From: Sphingobacteriaceae bacterium UBA6709
Lineage (GTDB): Bacteria; Bacteroidota; Bacteroidia; Sphingobacteriales; Sphingobacteriaceae
NCBI GenBank assembly: GCA_002454425.1
Contig: DKIV01000015.1
Span: 168,832-232,831, forward strand
Direction of reading: 5' to 3'
Length of the DNA stretch: 64,000 nt
The notes below the pieces were generated by a model. It saw only the letters and a list, made by a program, of their open reading frames with translations. It was not told the DNA's origin and did no database searches. A program made the position numbers and the translations under genes. Below are positions 9,532 to 18,256 of the stretch, one piece after another; positions within the stretch are counted from its first letter, which is position 1, and each line of letters begins with the position of its first letter.

Positions 9532-10602
9532 TTATTTGGAATTAAGAAATAGCTTTAGTTCTTCTACAGCCTCAGCTAATAAAAGGAATTCTTCCCTTTG
9601 TAAATTGTGTTCCTCCTGAAGAAAGCAGTTCATGAAGTTGACCACCAGATTTCCGGCACTATATATCTCCTGAAATTGAATTCTTGCGATTTCTCTCAGC
9701 GACCTTTCCCGTTCCCGAACCTGTTCCTGTTGTATCGTGTCTTCAGTAATATCGATGGCATTAAAGGAAACACCAATAACCTCACCGTTGGCATCTGTTG
9801 CTGGTGAAAAATTTATGTACCAGTGTATCCGACCTAATGAATATGCGACATCAATATCTGTTCTTGAGGTTTTCCCTTTCAATGCAGCATTGAAACAGGT
9901 GATAAATTCATCTCGAAAGGAAGAATCTACAAGCTGCAATATATGATCGCCTTCCCGCAAATAAATATGCTGATGTGAATAGGTAATATCAATTATCGCT
10001 TTATTGAATGCCAGTATTTTCATCTCCTTATCAAGTAACAGATGACAGGATGCAGAACTCTCAAAATACGAGCGCATCGTTATGGAATTTTGTCTGGAAA
10101 GCACATATTGTTTCTTTAGCAACAATAAAGAAGCTTCGAACTCCATCAGATTTATTACCTGGCGGGCCATTGCTTTAATCATCTTACTTTCGGCGTCGTC
10201 AAGCTTTCGGGGCTGTGTGTCGAAAATACAAATCGTACCCACATTTAATCCTTCATCAGTGGTTAAAGGCATGCCGGCGTAAAATCTCACGAACGGAGGG
10301 TAAACGACAAAAGGATTTGAGGCGGTCCTGGAGTCGATACGGGTATCTTCAATCTGAAGAAATTCATACTGAACAATGGCATGCTGGCAAAAGGTTTGCT
10401 CTAACGGTACCTCCTCGAGATCTGTTCCGATGCTGCATTGTATAAATTGCGATTTATCGTCCATTAGCGTAATCATTGCCACGGGCACATCACACAGCAC
10501 AATTAGCTGCTGAATAATTTTCTGAAGTTCTTCCCTTACTTTAAGATCAAGCTTCAAAAACCGATGGACGGACTGAAGTCTTCTTAATTCCTTTTCTGGC
10601 AT
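9532..10602 (-). CDS. GAF-PAS protein, paralogue with the kinase-type histidine replaced
   Basis: This 356-residue cytosolic protein has the same layout as the gene after it: GAF at about 15-155 (QLIVLCDVPVAMITLMDDKSQ, EQTFCQHAIVQ, RFYAGMPLTTDEGLNVGTICIFD), PAS at about 175-290 (CHLLLDKEMKILAFNKAIID, IGVSFNAIDITEDTIQQEQ), and a short helical tail. The tail aligns with the DHp-like helix of the neighbour, but the position of its His311 is Gln311 and the proline motif is lost. No ATPase domain is present. The pair looks like a tandem duplication in one operon. Function unknown; the GAF and PAS calls are secure by motif pattern. Confidence 0.86.
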   Translation of the reverse strand: MPEKELRRLQSVHRFLKLDLKVREELQKIIQQLIVLCDVPVAMITLMDDKSQFIQCSIGTDLEEVPLEQTFCQHAIVQYEFLQIEDTRIDSRTASNPFVVYPPFVRFYAGMPLTTDEGLNVGTICIFDTQPRKLDDAESKMIKAMARQVINLMEFEASLLLLKKQYVLSRQNSITMRSYFESSASCHLLLDKEMKILAFNKAIIDITYSHQHIYLREGDHILQLVDSSFRDEFITCFNAALKGKTSRTDIDVAYSLGRIHWYINFSPATDANGEVIGVSFNAIDITEDTIQQEQVRERERSLREIARIQFQEIYSAGNLVVNFMNCFLQEEHNLQREEFLLLAEAVEELKLFLNSK

Positions 10603-11109
10603 GGTAAATTATCTGAACACCTTATAAAATTCACGTACTTTCCCTTTTAGTAATGCTGGCGCGTGACCTCAGCCTATTTATTTAACATGCAAGCAAAATT
10701 ATTCATGGTAGCATATTCTCAAATTTAACTTAATTCTTGAGCTCTCCAATACTTAAATAACACGGAAAACATTTGTTAAATAGCGGATCTCAAGTTTTAA
10801 TACTTATGCCAGCAACAAACAGATAATCGAGTAAGCCACAAGAAATCAATACCTTTCGAATCCCCTTGAATATACTTTAAAACTTTCTATCTTATATTTA
10901 CAACTATTTAATAAATTAAGGGTGACGGATGTTTAGCTTTATTATAATACGAACCAATATTTGCAAAAAAAAGGGATTGTATGTAATGAAACAATTCGAT
11001 CTAAAATGTATTATTTATCAATTAGCTTTCAACCAATTTCAATTAGTTTCTTATCACGGGAGCCACTCCAAATAAGAAATGAGGGGTTTATTAATCAAAT
11101 AACACAAAC
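10603..11109. promoter_or_regulatory. Divergent AT-rich intergenic region between GAF-PAS operon and hybrid kinase
   Basis: These 507 bases contain no convincing reading frame. On the minus strand two TAnnTTTG-type boxes occur, TAATTTTG at 10694-10701 and TAAATTTG at 10720-10727. Either could drive the GAF-PAS operon with a leader of roughly 85-110 bases. I find no exact TAnnTTTG box for the rightward kinase gene. No repeat or hairpin stands out. Confidence 0.35.
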
Positions 11110-14100
11110 GTGAGTAAGCATATTTATCCGGTGCCAGAGAATGAGCAGAAGCGCCTTCTTGCACTTAAGAGTTACGAGATAATGAATTCCCTTACCGAAG
11201 CGGAATACGATAGAATCACTGAGCTTGCCGCCATTATCTGTGATACGCCCATATCTCTTGTCTCACTGTTGGATGAAGATCGGCAGTGGTTTAAGTCACG
11301 CCACGGACTAGATGTATCTGAAACCCGCAGGGAGCTGGCCTTCTGCCAATACACCATCATGAACAACACGCTTTTCGAAGTGCAAGACGCTACAAAAGAT
11401 GATCGCTTTGTTGATAATGAGCTGGTAACCGGAGCGCCCGATATTCGTTTTTATGCAGGCTTTCCCCTCACCGACCCGCAGGGCTTTAATCTGGGAACCC
11501 TATGCGTCATTGACAGGAAACCCCGACATCTGTCAGCGCAACAGCGAAGGGCATTGGAGCTACTTGCCGCTGAGGTTATGACCTTGATAACCGAGCGTAG
11601 AGAAAAAGAGGAAATACAGGCGTTCCGACAGCTGTTTGAGTTCTCTGACGATCTGATGTGCCTGGCAGCCACCCAGGGTTTCTTCCAGAAGGTTAACCCT
11701 TCTCTGATTAAATTTCTGGGCATGCCGGAGCATCAGATATATCAAACCTCTTTTTATGAAATGACTCACCCTGATGACAGAGCAAGTGTTGCTGAGGCCG
11801 TGGAACGACTAAAAAAGGGAAAAACCGTTAACGACATAACCATTAGAATAAAAGCTGCCAATGGCAGCTACCGCTTTGTTCAATGGGTAGCAAGCCCCGA
11901 ACCGCAAACAGCAAATTTCTTTGCCGTAGGGCGCGACCTCACGCTGGCAACACTGAAAGACAAAAAGCTGGAAGAGAGCGAAGCCAAATTCAGAGCGGTG
12001 TTCAACAATTCGCAAAGCCTCATATCTACACACGACCTACAGGGAACCTTTCTAAGTATCAATCCCTCGGGAGCTGCCATGCTTGGCTTTTCTGTGGAGG
12101 AATTGATAGGCAAGACTTTATTTGATACGCAGTCTAAAGAGAACTGGCCTGGCATACAAGCTTATCTTGATAGCATTTCGTATACGAAAACATTCAGACA
12201 GCAGAACACCTTTATCCATAAGAATGGCAACAGCCGCACAATATTATTCAACAACATTCTTCAGCAATCCTCAGACGGCACAGATTATATTATAAGTAAC
12301 GGCACTGACATCACAGAACGATATCAGCTGGAAAAAGAACTTGAGCAAACAACAAAAATGCTTGAGGAGACCAACAGAGTCGCCTGTATTGGAGGATGGC
12401 AGTTTGACCTGGAAAGTCAACAACTATACTGGACGTCTATTACTAAAGAGATCCATCAGGTTCCGCCAGATTATCAACCGGACAAAGACAGCGCGCTCCT
12501 GTTCTTTAAAGACGACGATAGAGAGACTGTAAAAACAGCGATGCAACAGGCGGCAACACACGGCAGCGCCTGGAGCCTTGAATTACAAATAATTACAGCT
12601 ACAGGCGAGGAACGATGGATCAGAACAATGGGCGATGCTGAGTTCAGCAACGGGCAATGTATAAGATTATATGGCACCTTTCAGGATATTGACGAGAAGA
12701 AGAGAGTGCAGATGGAGATCAACAACTCGCGCGCCTTGCTCAGCACCTTTGTTGAGCATGCCCCCGTTGCAGTGGCCATGCTCGACAAAAATATGAATTA
12801 TCTGGCCGCAAGTGCCAGATGGCTTGAGGATTACAATCTTAAAGAAACATTTGCCGTTGGCAAATCATATTATGAGCTGTTCCCCTTCGTAGGAGCTGAA
12901 GGCAAGGCCCGCCATCAACGGGTGCTGGCTGGAGCGACGGAATACTCAAAGGAAGACCCAATTTCTCTGCCAGGAAAAGATGGAGTCATTTATCTCGCTT
13001 GGGAAATGCGTCCTTGGCTAAAAATAGACGGCAGTGTGGGTGGAATGATGATATACACCCAGAACGTGAGCTCCCTGATTGCACAGCGCGAAGAACTCAA
13101 AGAGGCAAAGAAACAAGCCGAACATGCGAATTCGGCCAAGTCAGAATTCCTTGCGAACATGAGTCATGAGATACGTACCCCACTCAATGGCGTGATAGGA
13201 TTTACCGATCTTACGCTAAAAACAGAGCTTAGCGCTATCCAACAGCAGTACCTCTCCATAGTAAATCAGTCGGCAAACGCGCTGTTAAGCATAATAAATG
13301 ACATTCTCGACTTCTCAAAAATTGAAGCTGGAAAATTGGAAATTAACGTTGAAGAGTGTGACTTGTTTGAACTTACAGCGCAAGCTACGGACATCATCAG
13401 CTTTCAAATAGAGAATAAGGGACTGGAAATGTTATTACAATTAGGAGCGGATCTTCCGAATTTTGTATGGACCGATGGCGTACGCTTAAAACAGGTGCTG
13501 GTGAACCTGCTATCTAATGCGGCAAAATTTACAAAACAGGGGGAAATAGAGTTAAAAATAGAAATGATTAGCCGAGATGAAGATCAGGCGCGTCTGCGTT
13601 TCTCTGTGCGAGATACAGGTATCGGGATACATCCCGATCGTCAGCAGCAGATCTTTGAAGCTTTCTCTCAGGAGGACAGCTCAACCACCAAACGCTATGG
13701 CGGTACCGGACTTGGTCTTACCATCTCCAATAAGCTACTAGCGATGATGGGCAGCGGTCTAAGTCTGGAAAGTGCGCCAGGCAGTGGCAGCCTATTTCAT
13801 TTTGACATTCTTTTTAAAGCACGTTGGGGACAAGACATCGGGCTGGAGCATGACAACTCAATAAAGAACGTCTTGATTGTCGATGATAATGCCAACAATC
13901 GGGAAATTTTAAGGCAAATGCTCTTTCTTAAGAATATCCAGAGCGCTACGTCCGCCAATGGATATGGGGCCCTGCAACGGCTGGCAAACGGAGAGCATTT
14001 TGATCTTATCCTGATAGACTATCACATGCCGTATATGGATGGACTGGAAACCGCCGCGATGATTCGAAAACGTTTTGATAATTCACATCACCGTATCAAG

Positions 14101-14685
14101 ATCCTGCTGTTATCCAGTTCGTCAGATCAGGAGGATGTCATGCGTCGCTGCGAAGACCTTCAAATAAACGGACGCCTGCTTAAACCTGTAAAAATGCAGG
14201 AACTGTTCTCTGCCTTATCCCGCATATCTAAAGCGGAACAACACGTTGCGCCATTGACCATTACCGAGTCTCCGGTGGTTCAACAGAACAATGAGGCGAA
14301 GATATTAATAGCGGAAGATAACCCGGTTAACATGTTACTATCGGTAACCATTGTTCGAAATGTACTGCCCCTGGCTATTATTATACAGGCAAAGAATGGG
14401 ATGGAAGCTTTTGAGTACTGTAAGCAAGAACTCCCCAATCTCATACTCATGGATGTGCAGATGCCGGAAATGAATGGCTATGAAGCGACAAAAAATATTC
14501 GCACACTCAAGGGTGCTGCTGATATTCCGATCATTGCTTTGACCGCCAGCAACACTCAGGAGGATCGCCAACAGTGCTTTATCGCAGGCATGAACGACTT
14601 TCTGGTAAAACCGGTAAGAGAAGCAACGGTTGCTGAGAGCATCGCGCAATGGTTGCCGGATAGTGACACGAAAAAAAAACTATAG
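11110..14685 (+). CDS. Soluble hybrid sensor histidine kinase (GAF-PAS4-HisKA-HATPase-REC-REC)
   Basis: This 1191-residue protein begins at a GTG codon and has no signal peptide or membrane helices, so it should sense cytoplasmic signals. Domains: GAF about 20-165 (ICDTPISLVSLLDEDRQW, ELAFCQYTIMN, FYAGFPLTDPQG); four PAS domains at about 170-285, 290-405, 415-535 and 540-665; HisKA with NMSHEIRTPLNG (His686); HATPase with N-box LLSNAAKF, DTGIGI and GGTGLGL; and two receiver domains with phospho-acceptor Asp970 (LIDYHMPYMDG) and Asp1115 (LMDVQMPEMNGYEA). The phosphorelay would end on a partner not seen here. Its GAF domain closely resembles those of the two divergent GAF-PAS proteins, including the AFC and RFYAG motifs, suggesting a shared ligand or common origin. 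Confidence 0.94.
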   Translation: MSKHIYPVPENEQKRLLALKSYEIMNSLTEAEYDRITELAAIICDTPISLVSLLDEDRQWFKSRHGLDVSETRRELAFCQYTIMNNTLFEVQDATKDDRFVDNELVTGAPDIRFYAGFPLTDPQGFNLGTLCVIDRKPRHLSAQQRRALELLAAEVMTLITERREKEEIQAFRQLFEFSDDLMCLAATQGFFQKVNPSLIKFLGMPEHQIYQTSFYEMTHPDDRASVAEAVERLKKGKTVNDITIRIKAANGSYRFVQWVASPEPQTANFFAVGRDLTLATLKDKKLEESEAKFRAVFNNSQSLISTHDLQGTFLSINPSGAAMLGFSVEELIGKTLFDTQSKENWPGIQAYLDSISYTKTFRQQNTFIHKNGNSRTILFNNILQQSSDGTDYIISNGTDITERYQLEKELEQTTKMLEETNRVACIGGWQFDLESQQLYWTSITKEIHQVPPDYQPDKDSALLFFKDDDRETVKTAMQQAATHGSAWSLELQIITATGEERWIRTMGDAEFSNGQCIRLYGTFQDIDEKKRVQMEINNSRALLSTFVEHAPVAVAMLDKNMNYLAASARWLEDYNLKETFAVGKSYYELFPFVGAEGKARHQRVLAGATEYSKEDPISLPGKDGVIYLAWEMRPWLKIDGSVGGMMIYTQNVSSLIAQREELKEAKKQAEHANSAKSEFLANMSHEIRTPLNGVIGFTDLTLKTELSAIQQQYLSIVNQSANALLSIINDILDFSKIEAGKLEINVEECDLFELTAQATDIISFQIENKGLEMLLQLGADLPNFVWTDGVRLKQVLVNLLSNAAKFTKQGEIELKIEMISRDEDQARLRFSVRDTGIGIHPDRQQQIFEAFSQEDSSTTKRYGGTGLGLTISNKLLAMMGSGLSLESAPGSGSLFHFDILFKARWGQDIGLEHDNSIKNVLIVDDNANNREILRQMLFLKNIQSATSANGYGALQRLANGEHFDLILIDYHMPYMDGLETAAMIRKRFDNSHHRIKILLLSSSSDQEDVMRRCEDLQINGRLLKPVKMQELFSALSRISKAEQHVAPLTITESPVVQQNNEAKILIAEDNPVNMLLSVTIVRNVLPLAIIIQAKNGMEAFEYCKQELPNLILMDVQMPEMNGYEATKNIRTLKGAADIPIIALTASNTQEDRQQCFIAGMNDFLVKPVREATVAESIAQWLPDSDTKKKL

Positions 14686-14871
14686 CTTAAAAATTATTAT
14701 TGTTGTATTCGCAAAGGGTTGAACAACCTGATAAACAACTGATAGTCAATAAAAAGACACCACAAACGCTCGATAGCAAGTTCTATTCAAAATAAAAATG
14801 TCTTTTGCTTAAAATCCTACGCCTCTTCAATCGTCTGATATAAACATATAAGAGCATATAGCGATTAAAAA

Positions 14872-16092
14872 ATGGCAAAAAGACTTCTTCTCCTATTCGC
14901 GGTGCTCCTTGGCGCCGACTTTTATTTCTATCAGGCGGTAAAAACGGTAAGTCCGGAAGGTCCCTATCTCTGGACATATTGGCTGATCGACTTTTTGCTC
15001 CTTAGTGGCATTATAACTATTGCGCTGCAACGTCGCGGCGCGGAGTTACAGCAGAAATTAATAGCTACACTCATGTCGTTTATGCTGTTAGTGTTTGTAC
15101 CGCGCCTGTTTGCAATGCCTCTCCTCTTAGCCGAGGACTTATGGCGACTTTTCCACGGGTTTCCCGCGCGGGTCCTCTGGCTGAGTGAAAGTGCCATGGG
15201 CATGGCTGCTCTTCTATTTCTTCTGGTGCTTTTTGGCCTTACTCGCGGACGCCATTATTACCAAATAAAACAAAAGACGCTATATTTCAACGATTTGCCA
15301 GAAACCTTCGACGGTTTAACCATCTCCCAGATCAGCGATGTACACGCGGGTAGCTTTACAGATGCGGCAGGGGTACAGAAAGGACTTGACATGATCAACA
15401 AGGCAGGAAGCGACCTGATTCTATTTACGGGAGACATGGTAAATAACAGAGCATCGGAAATGGATCCCTGGATCCCGGCCTTTGCAGCTCTGAAAGCTCC
15501 GATGGGCAAATTTTCAATACTTGGCAACCACGACTATGGAGATTATGTATCCTGGAATAGTGCTCGCGAGAAGCAGGAAAATCTTAACAGACTTAAACAG
15601 ATACATGCCGAAACAGGATTTCAGCTGTTACTCAACGAATCGCAGGTCCTTTCACGTGAAGGTCAGTCGATCACACTCATGGGTGTAGAAAATTGGGGCA
15701 AAGGCGGCTTTCATAAATATGGCGACCTCGAAAAAACACTGGCGCCAGTGCATGAACCTTCATTTAAGATACTCATGTCACACGACCCCTCACATTGGGA
15801 CGCTGTTGTCCTTACGCAAAAGCGGACGATACGTCTTACGCTTTCAGGTCACACACATGGCATGCAGTTTGGTATAGATTTTCTTGGAATAAAATGGAGC
15901 CCCATACAATATGTTTACAAACAATGGTCAGGCTTATACGAGAAAAGCGAACGCTTTTTATATGTAAATCGGGGGTTCGGCTTTTTGGGACTTAAGGGCA
16001 GAGTCGGCATGTGGCCGGAAATCACTGTGCTAACCCTTAAACGTAGGCTATCAGAGACACAAACTGGCAATACCAATAGGCACACAAGGTGA
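14872..16092 (+). CDS. Membrane-anchored calcineurin-like metallophosphoesterase
   Basis: This 406-residue protein starts with four hydrophobic segments (about 3-20, 33-52, 65-85 and 100-122), followed by a calcineurin-like phosphoesterase domain. The dimetal motifs are all visible: SQISDVHAGS, LFTGDMVNN, LGNHDYGDY, LMSHDPSHWD and LSGHTHGMQFG. This is the YkuE/YaeI-like layout of integral-membrane phosphoesterases, some of which act on lipid-linked pyrophosphate. The substrate cannot be told from sequence. It stands alone, 186 bases after the kinase gene, and nothing notable lies in that gap. Confidence 0.9.
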   Translation: MAKRLLLLFAVLLGADFYFYQAVKTVSPEGPYLWTYWLIDFLLLSGIITIALQRRGAELQQKLIATLMSFMLLVFVPRLFAMPLLLAEDLWRLFHGFPARVLWLSESAMGMAALLFLLVLFGLTRGRHYYQIKQKTLYFNDLPETFDGLTISQISDVHAGSFTDAAGVQKGLDMINKAGSDLILFTGDMVNNRASEMDPWIPAFAALKAPMGKFSILGNHDYGDYVSWNSAREKQENLNRLKQIHAETGFQLLLNESQVLSREGQSITLMGVENWGKGGFHKYGDLEKTLAPVHEPSFKILMSHDPSHWDAVVLTQKRTIRLTLSGHTHGMQFGIDFLGIKWSPIQYVYKQWSGLYEKSERFLYVNRGFGFLGLKGRVGMWPEITVLTLKRRLSETQTGNTNRHTR

Positions 16093-16195
16093 GCATGACA
16101 AAATAGATTGAGGAGCGATACAATGCTTAAGAATATCCGCAAAAAACCTACCTTAGCAAGGCTGACGACATTGTCATTAATATAAAAGCCTTTAC

Positions 16196-16441
16196 ATGAA
16201 CTTAGACGATATAGAAAAAGGCCAGGCTGCCATCCCGTTCGATATGGGAAAAGCCATTGCGGAAATCCTGCGCCTCAGCGCTGCCAACAACGCGATGCTT
16301 AATACTTTAATGAATGTTATGCTCGAGGAATCTGATATCTTTAAAGATAAAGAAGAAGCAATAAAACTCATTGAAGAAGAAAATGCCAAACGCTTCAACA
16401 GCCTTTGGGCTGATGTGCTGCATCAGATCTATAGGAAATAA
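16196..16441 (+). CDS. Small uncharacterised protein, 81 residues
   Basis: I do not recognise the family. The product is acidic and predicted mostly helical, with a possible amphipathic or coiled-coil stretch from about 45 to 70 (DKEEAIKLIEEENAKRF). There is no signal peptide. Codon usage looks like that of neighbours and the gene is followed 30 bases later by a good terminator, which supports it being real. A shorter reverse-strand frame over the same bases is less plausible. Confidence 0.65.
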   Translation: MNLDDIEKGQAAIPFDMGKAIAEILRLSAANNAMLNTLMNVMLEESDIFKDKEEAIKLIEEENAKRFNSLWADVLHQIYRK

Positions 16442-16470
16442 AAGAGCGCTAAACGAAGTTCGATAAATAA

Positions 16471-16512
16471 AATCAGCCAGATCCCTTTTGATGAGACTGG
16501 CTGATTCTTTTA
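16471..16512. terminator. Bidirectional rho-independent terminator
   Basis: Perfect 10-bp inverted repeat AATCAGCCAG (16471-16480) / CTGGCTGATT (16497-16506), followed by CTTTTAT on the plus strand and by TTATTTAT on the minus strand. It sits between the small plus-strand gene and the convergent end of the TlpA-type operon, so it can serve both. Confidence 0.85.
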
Positions 16513-16590
16513 TAATGATGGAATAGACTAGAGGAGCAAGCTTTTTTTTGTATATAACGCTACCTCACATATTTCCGATGCAAAAAGTCA

Positions 16591-17742
16591 TTACTCCGAA
16601 GCGCCCAGAAACTTCTTCAATGTTAAACTGAGATCCTCACCACGAATATTTGTGGCTATGATTTTACCATTTGGATCCAGTAAGAAGTTCTGAGGGATCG
16701 CCCGTACAGAATATAATGCAGCAGCCTCATTTTTCCATCCTTTCAGATCTGAAACCTGAGTCCAGAACAAACCATCATCGTGAATGGCTTTCATCCAACG
16801 ATCTTTTGCGTTGGGCTGATCCAGGGATACCCCTAATACTGTGAATCCTTTGGATTTATACGCATTATAGGCCTTAACCACATTTGGATTCTCAGCGCGA
16901 CAAGGGCCACACCAGCTTGCCCAGAAATCAATCAGCACGTACTTACCTCTGAATGACGACAGCGCAACTTGTTTGCCGGTGGTGTCAGCCATACTGAATT
17001 CAGGTGCCATAGCCCCCACGGCAGTATGCCTGAGTTTCTCAATTTCCTGTGCATACTTTCGGCCGGCGGCACTCGCCTTTATCGCAGATGCCAAACCATT
17101 ATACAAAGGCTCTACCTCCTCAAGGGAAGGAACGGCGCCGCCTACATCCTCTAACACCATCACGCTGAAAGGGGACGCGGGATTAGCCTTGATAAACGCT
17201 ATCTGCATCTTTTTCTGCTCATCACTTAATGAGGAATATCGATCCTCGAGGGACTTTTGAAATTCCGCAGACTCTTTCTTTGCCGCCGGAGCTTCTTGAT
17301 ATTCTTTGCTTATCGCTGCCATTTTTTGCTTCACGGGAGCCAACTGCGCATTCAATCGTTCATTATCAGCATTTATAGGGCCTCCTGATACCTTTCTTGT
17401 TTCGAGCGATCCTGTAGTAGCATTAAGATTTATGGTGCCCGGCTCCAGATATAAGGAAGTCATCGCTACACCCGGCTGACGGAAGCCATTTCCTTTGGGG
17501 TTAATAAGCAGATAGCAACTCGTAGGCTGAGCTACGGTTCCTGAGAATGTAAACGTTCCGCTTTTTATTAGCACGGAGTCTGTATGCTGTCCGGCATCAT
17601 TCTGGTAGTATAAATAAGCCTTTGCGGTGACTGGCTGCGGCGTTATTTTGCCATTAAGTTTGTAAGCTCCATTCTGCGAAAATGCCACTCCTGTAAGAGA
17701 GCATAAAGCCGCTGTAAAGAACACGTTAGAGATACTTTTCAT
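16591..17742 (-). CDS. TlpA-type thioredoxin with N-terminal DUF4369 domain
   Basis: This 383-residue secreted protein has a signal peptide (FFTAALCSLTGVAFS), a DUF4369 beta-domain at about 25-115 (YKLNGKITPQPVTAKAYLYYQ), a helical linker, and a thioredoxin/AhpC-like domain from about 245 with active site FWASWCGPCRAENP and the cis-proline region RAIPQNFLLD. It is expected to reduce disulfides or act as a peroxiredoxin-like protein in the periplasm. It is the last gene of a susCD-linked operon, 7 bases after the DsbD-N-like gene, and a paralogue lies three genes upstream. Confidence 0.92.
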   Translation of the reverse strand: MKSISNVFFTAALCSLTGVAFSQNGAYKLNGKITPQPVTAKAYLYYQNDAGQHTDSVLIKSGTFTFSGTVAQPTSCYLLINPKGNGFRQPGVAMTSLYLEPGTINLNATTGSLETRKVSGGPINADNERLNAQLAPVKQKMAAISKEYQEAPAAKKESAEFQKSLEDRYSSLSDEQKKMQIAFIKANPASPFSVMVLEDVGGAVPSLEEVEPLYNGLASAIKASAAGRKYAQEIEKLRHTAVGAMAPEFSMADTTGKQVALSSFRGKYVLIDFWASWCGPCRAENPNVVKAYNAYKSKGFTVLGVSLDQPNAKDRWMKAIHDDGLFWTQVSDLKGWKNEAAALYSVRAIPQNFLLDPNGKIIATNIRGEDLSLTLKKFLGASE

Positions 17743-17749
17743 AAGATAA

Positions 17750-18256
17750 TTATAGTTTTAATTTTTCCGTTTTTTCAACAGGCTGCAGACACTGACGAGC
17801 GTTACAGATTTGATAATAGAGCCCGGTTTCAAGAGTTACATCTTTCAGCGAGGCTCCCTTTAAAGATAACTTATTAACAAACCAAGCCTCGTTTTCATAG
17901 ATCATCACCCCGGGATCGTCACGTGACATTACAGCATCAGGCATTTGCCAATTCTTTGACGCTTCCATACCGTCCGATAACTTCAAAATAGGCTCAAATT
18001 GGAGGTAAGGCATTGTTGGAGGTACGTACTGATAAATATGCCATCCGGGAGCCAGCTGTACCTTGACCATCACGGCCAAGCTGTCCTGAAAAACGAGTGT
18101 ACCTGCTTTCATAGTAAGCGGCTGCTCCTCCGTTGGGGCATCACAATGTAAGAGCTTGATCGCCTCGGAAACTTTTTTATCCATGGGCGACTGTGCTATC
18201 GCATTACTTGCTATAGCAATCAGTACCAGCACTGTCAGACACAAGTTCCGCATCAT
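17750..18256 (-). CDS. Secreted DsbD N-terminal-domain-like protein
   Basis: This 168-residue protein has a signal peptide (LCLTVLVLIAIASNAIAQ) and a single immunoglobulin-like domain resembling the periplasmic N-terminal domain of DsbD (PF11412 type). It has the typical GWHIYQYVPP segment and the paired-cysteine strand YYQICNARQCLQPVE, with a C-x4-C pair that could exchange electrons with thioredoxin-like partners. The membrane and C-terminal thioredoxin domains of DsbD are absent. It overlaps the upstream gene by 4 bases and precedes a TlpA-type gene by 7, so a shared redox task with its neighbours is likely. Confidence 0.8.
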   Translation of the reverse strand: MMRNLCLTVLVLIAIASNAIAQSPMDKKVSEAIKLLHCDAPTEEQPLTMKAGTLVFQDSLAVMVKVQLAPGWHIYQYVPPTMPYLQFEPILKLSDGMEASKNWQMPDAVMSRDDPGVMIYENEAWFVNKLSLKGASLKDVTLETGLYYQICNARQCLQPVEKTEKLKL

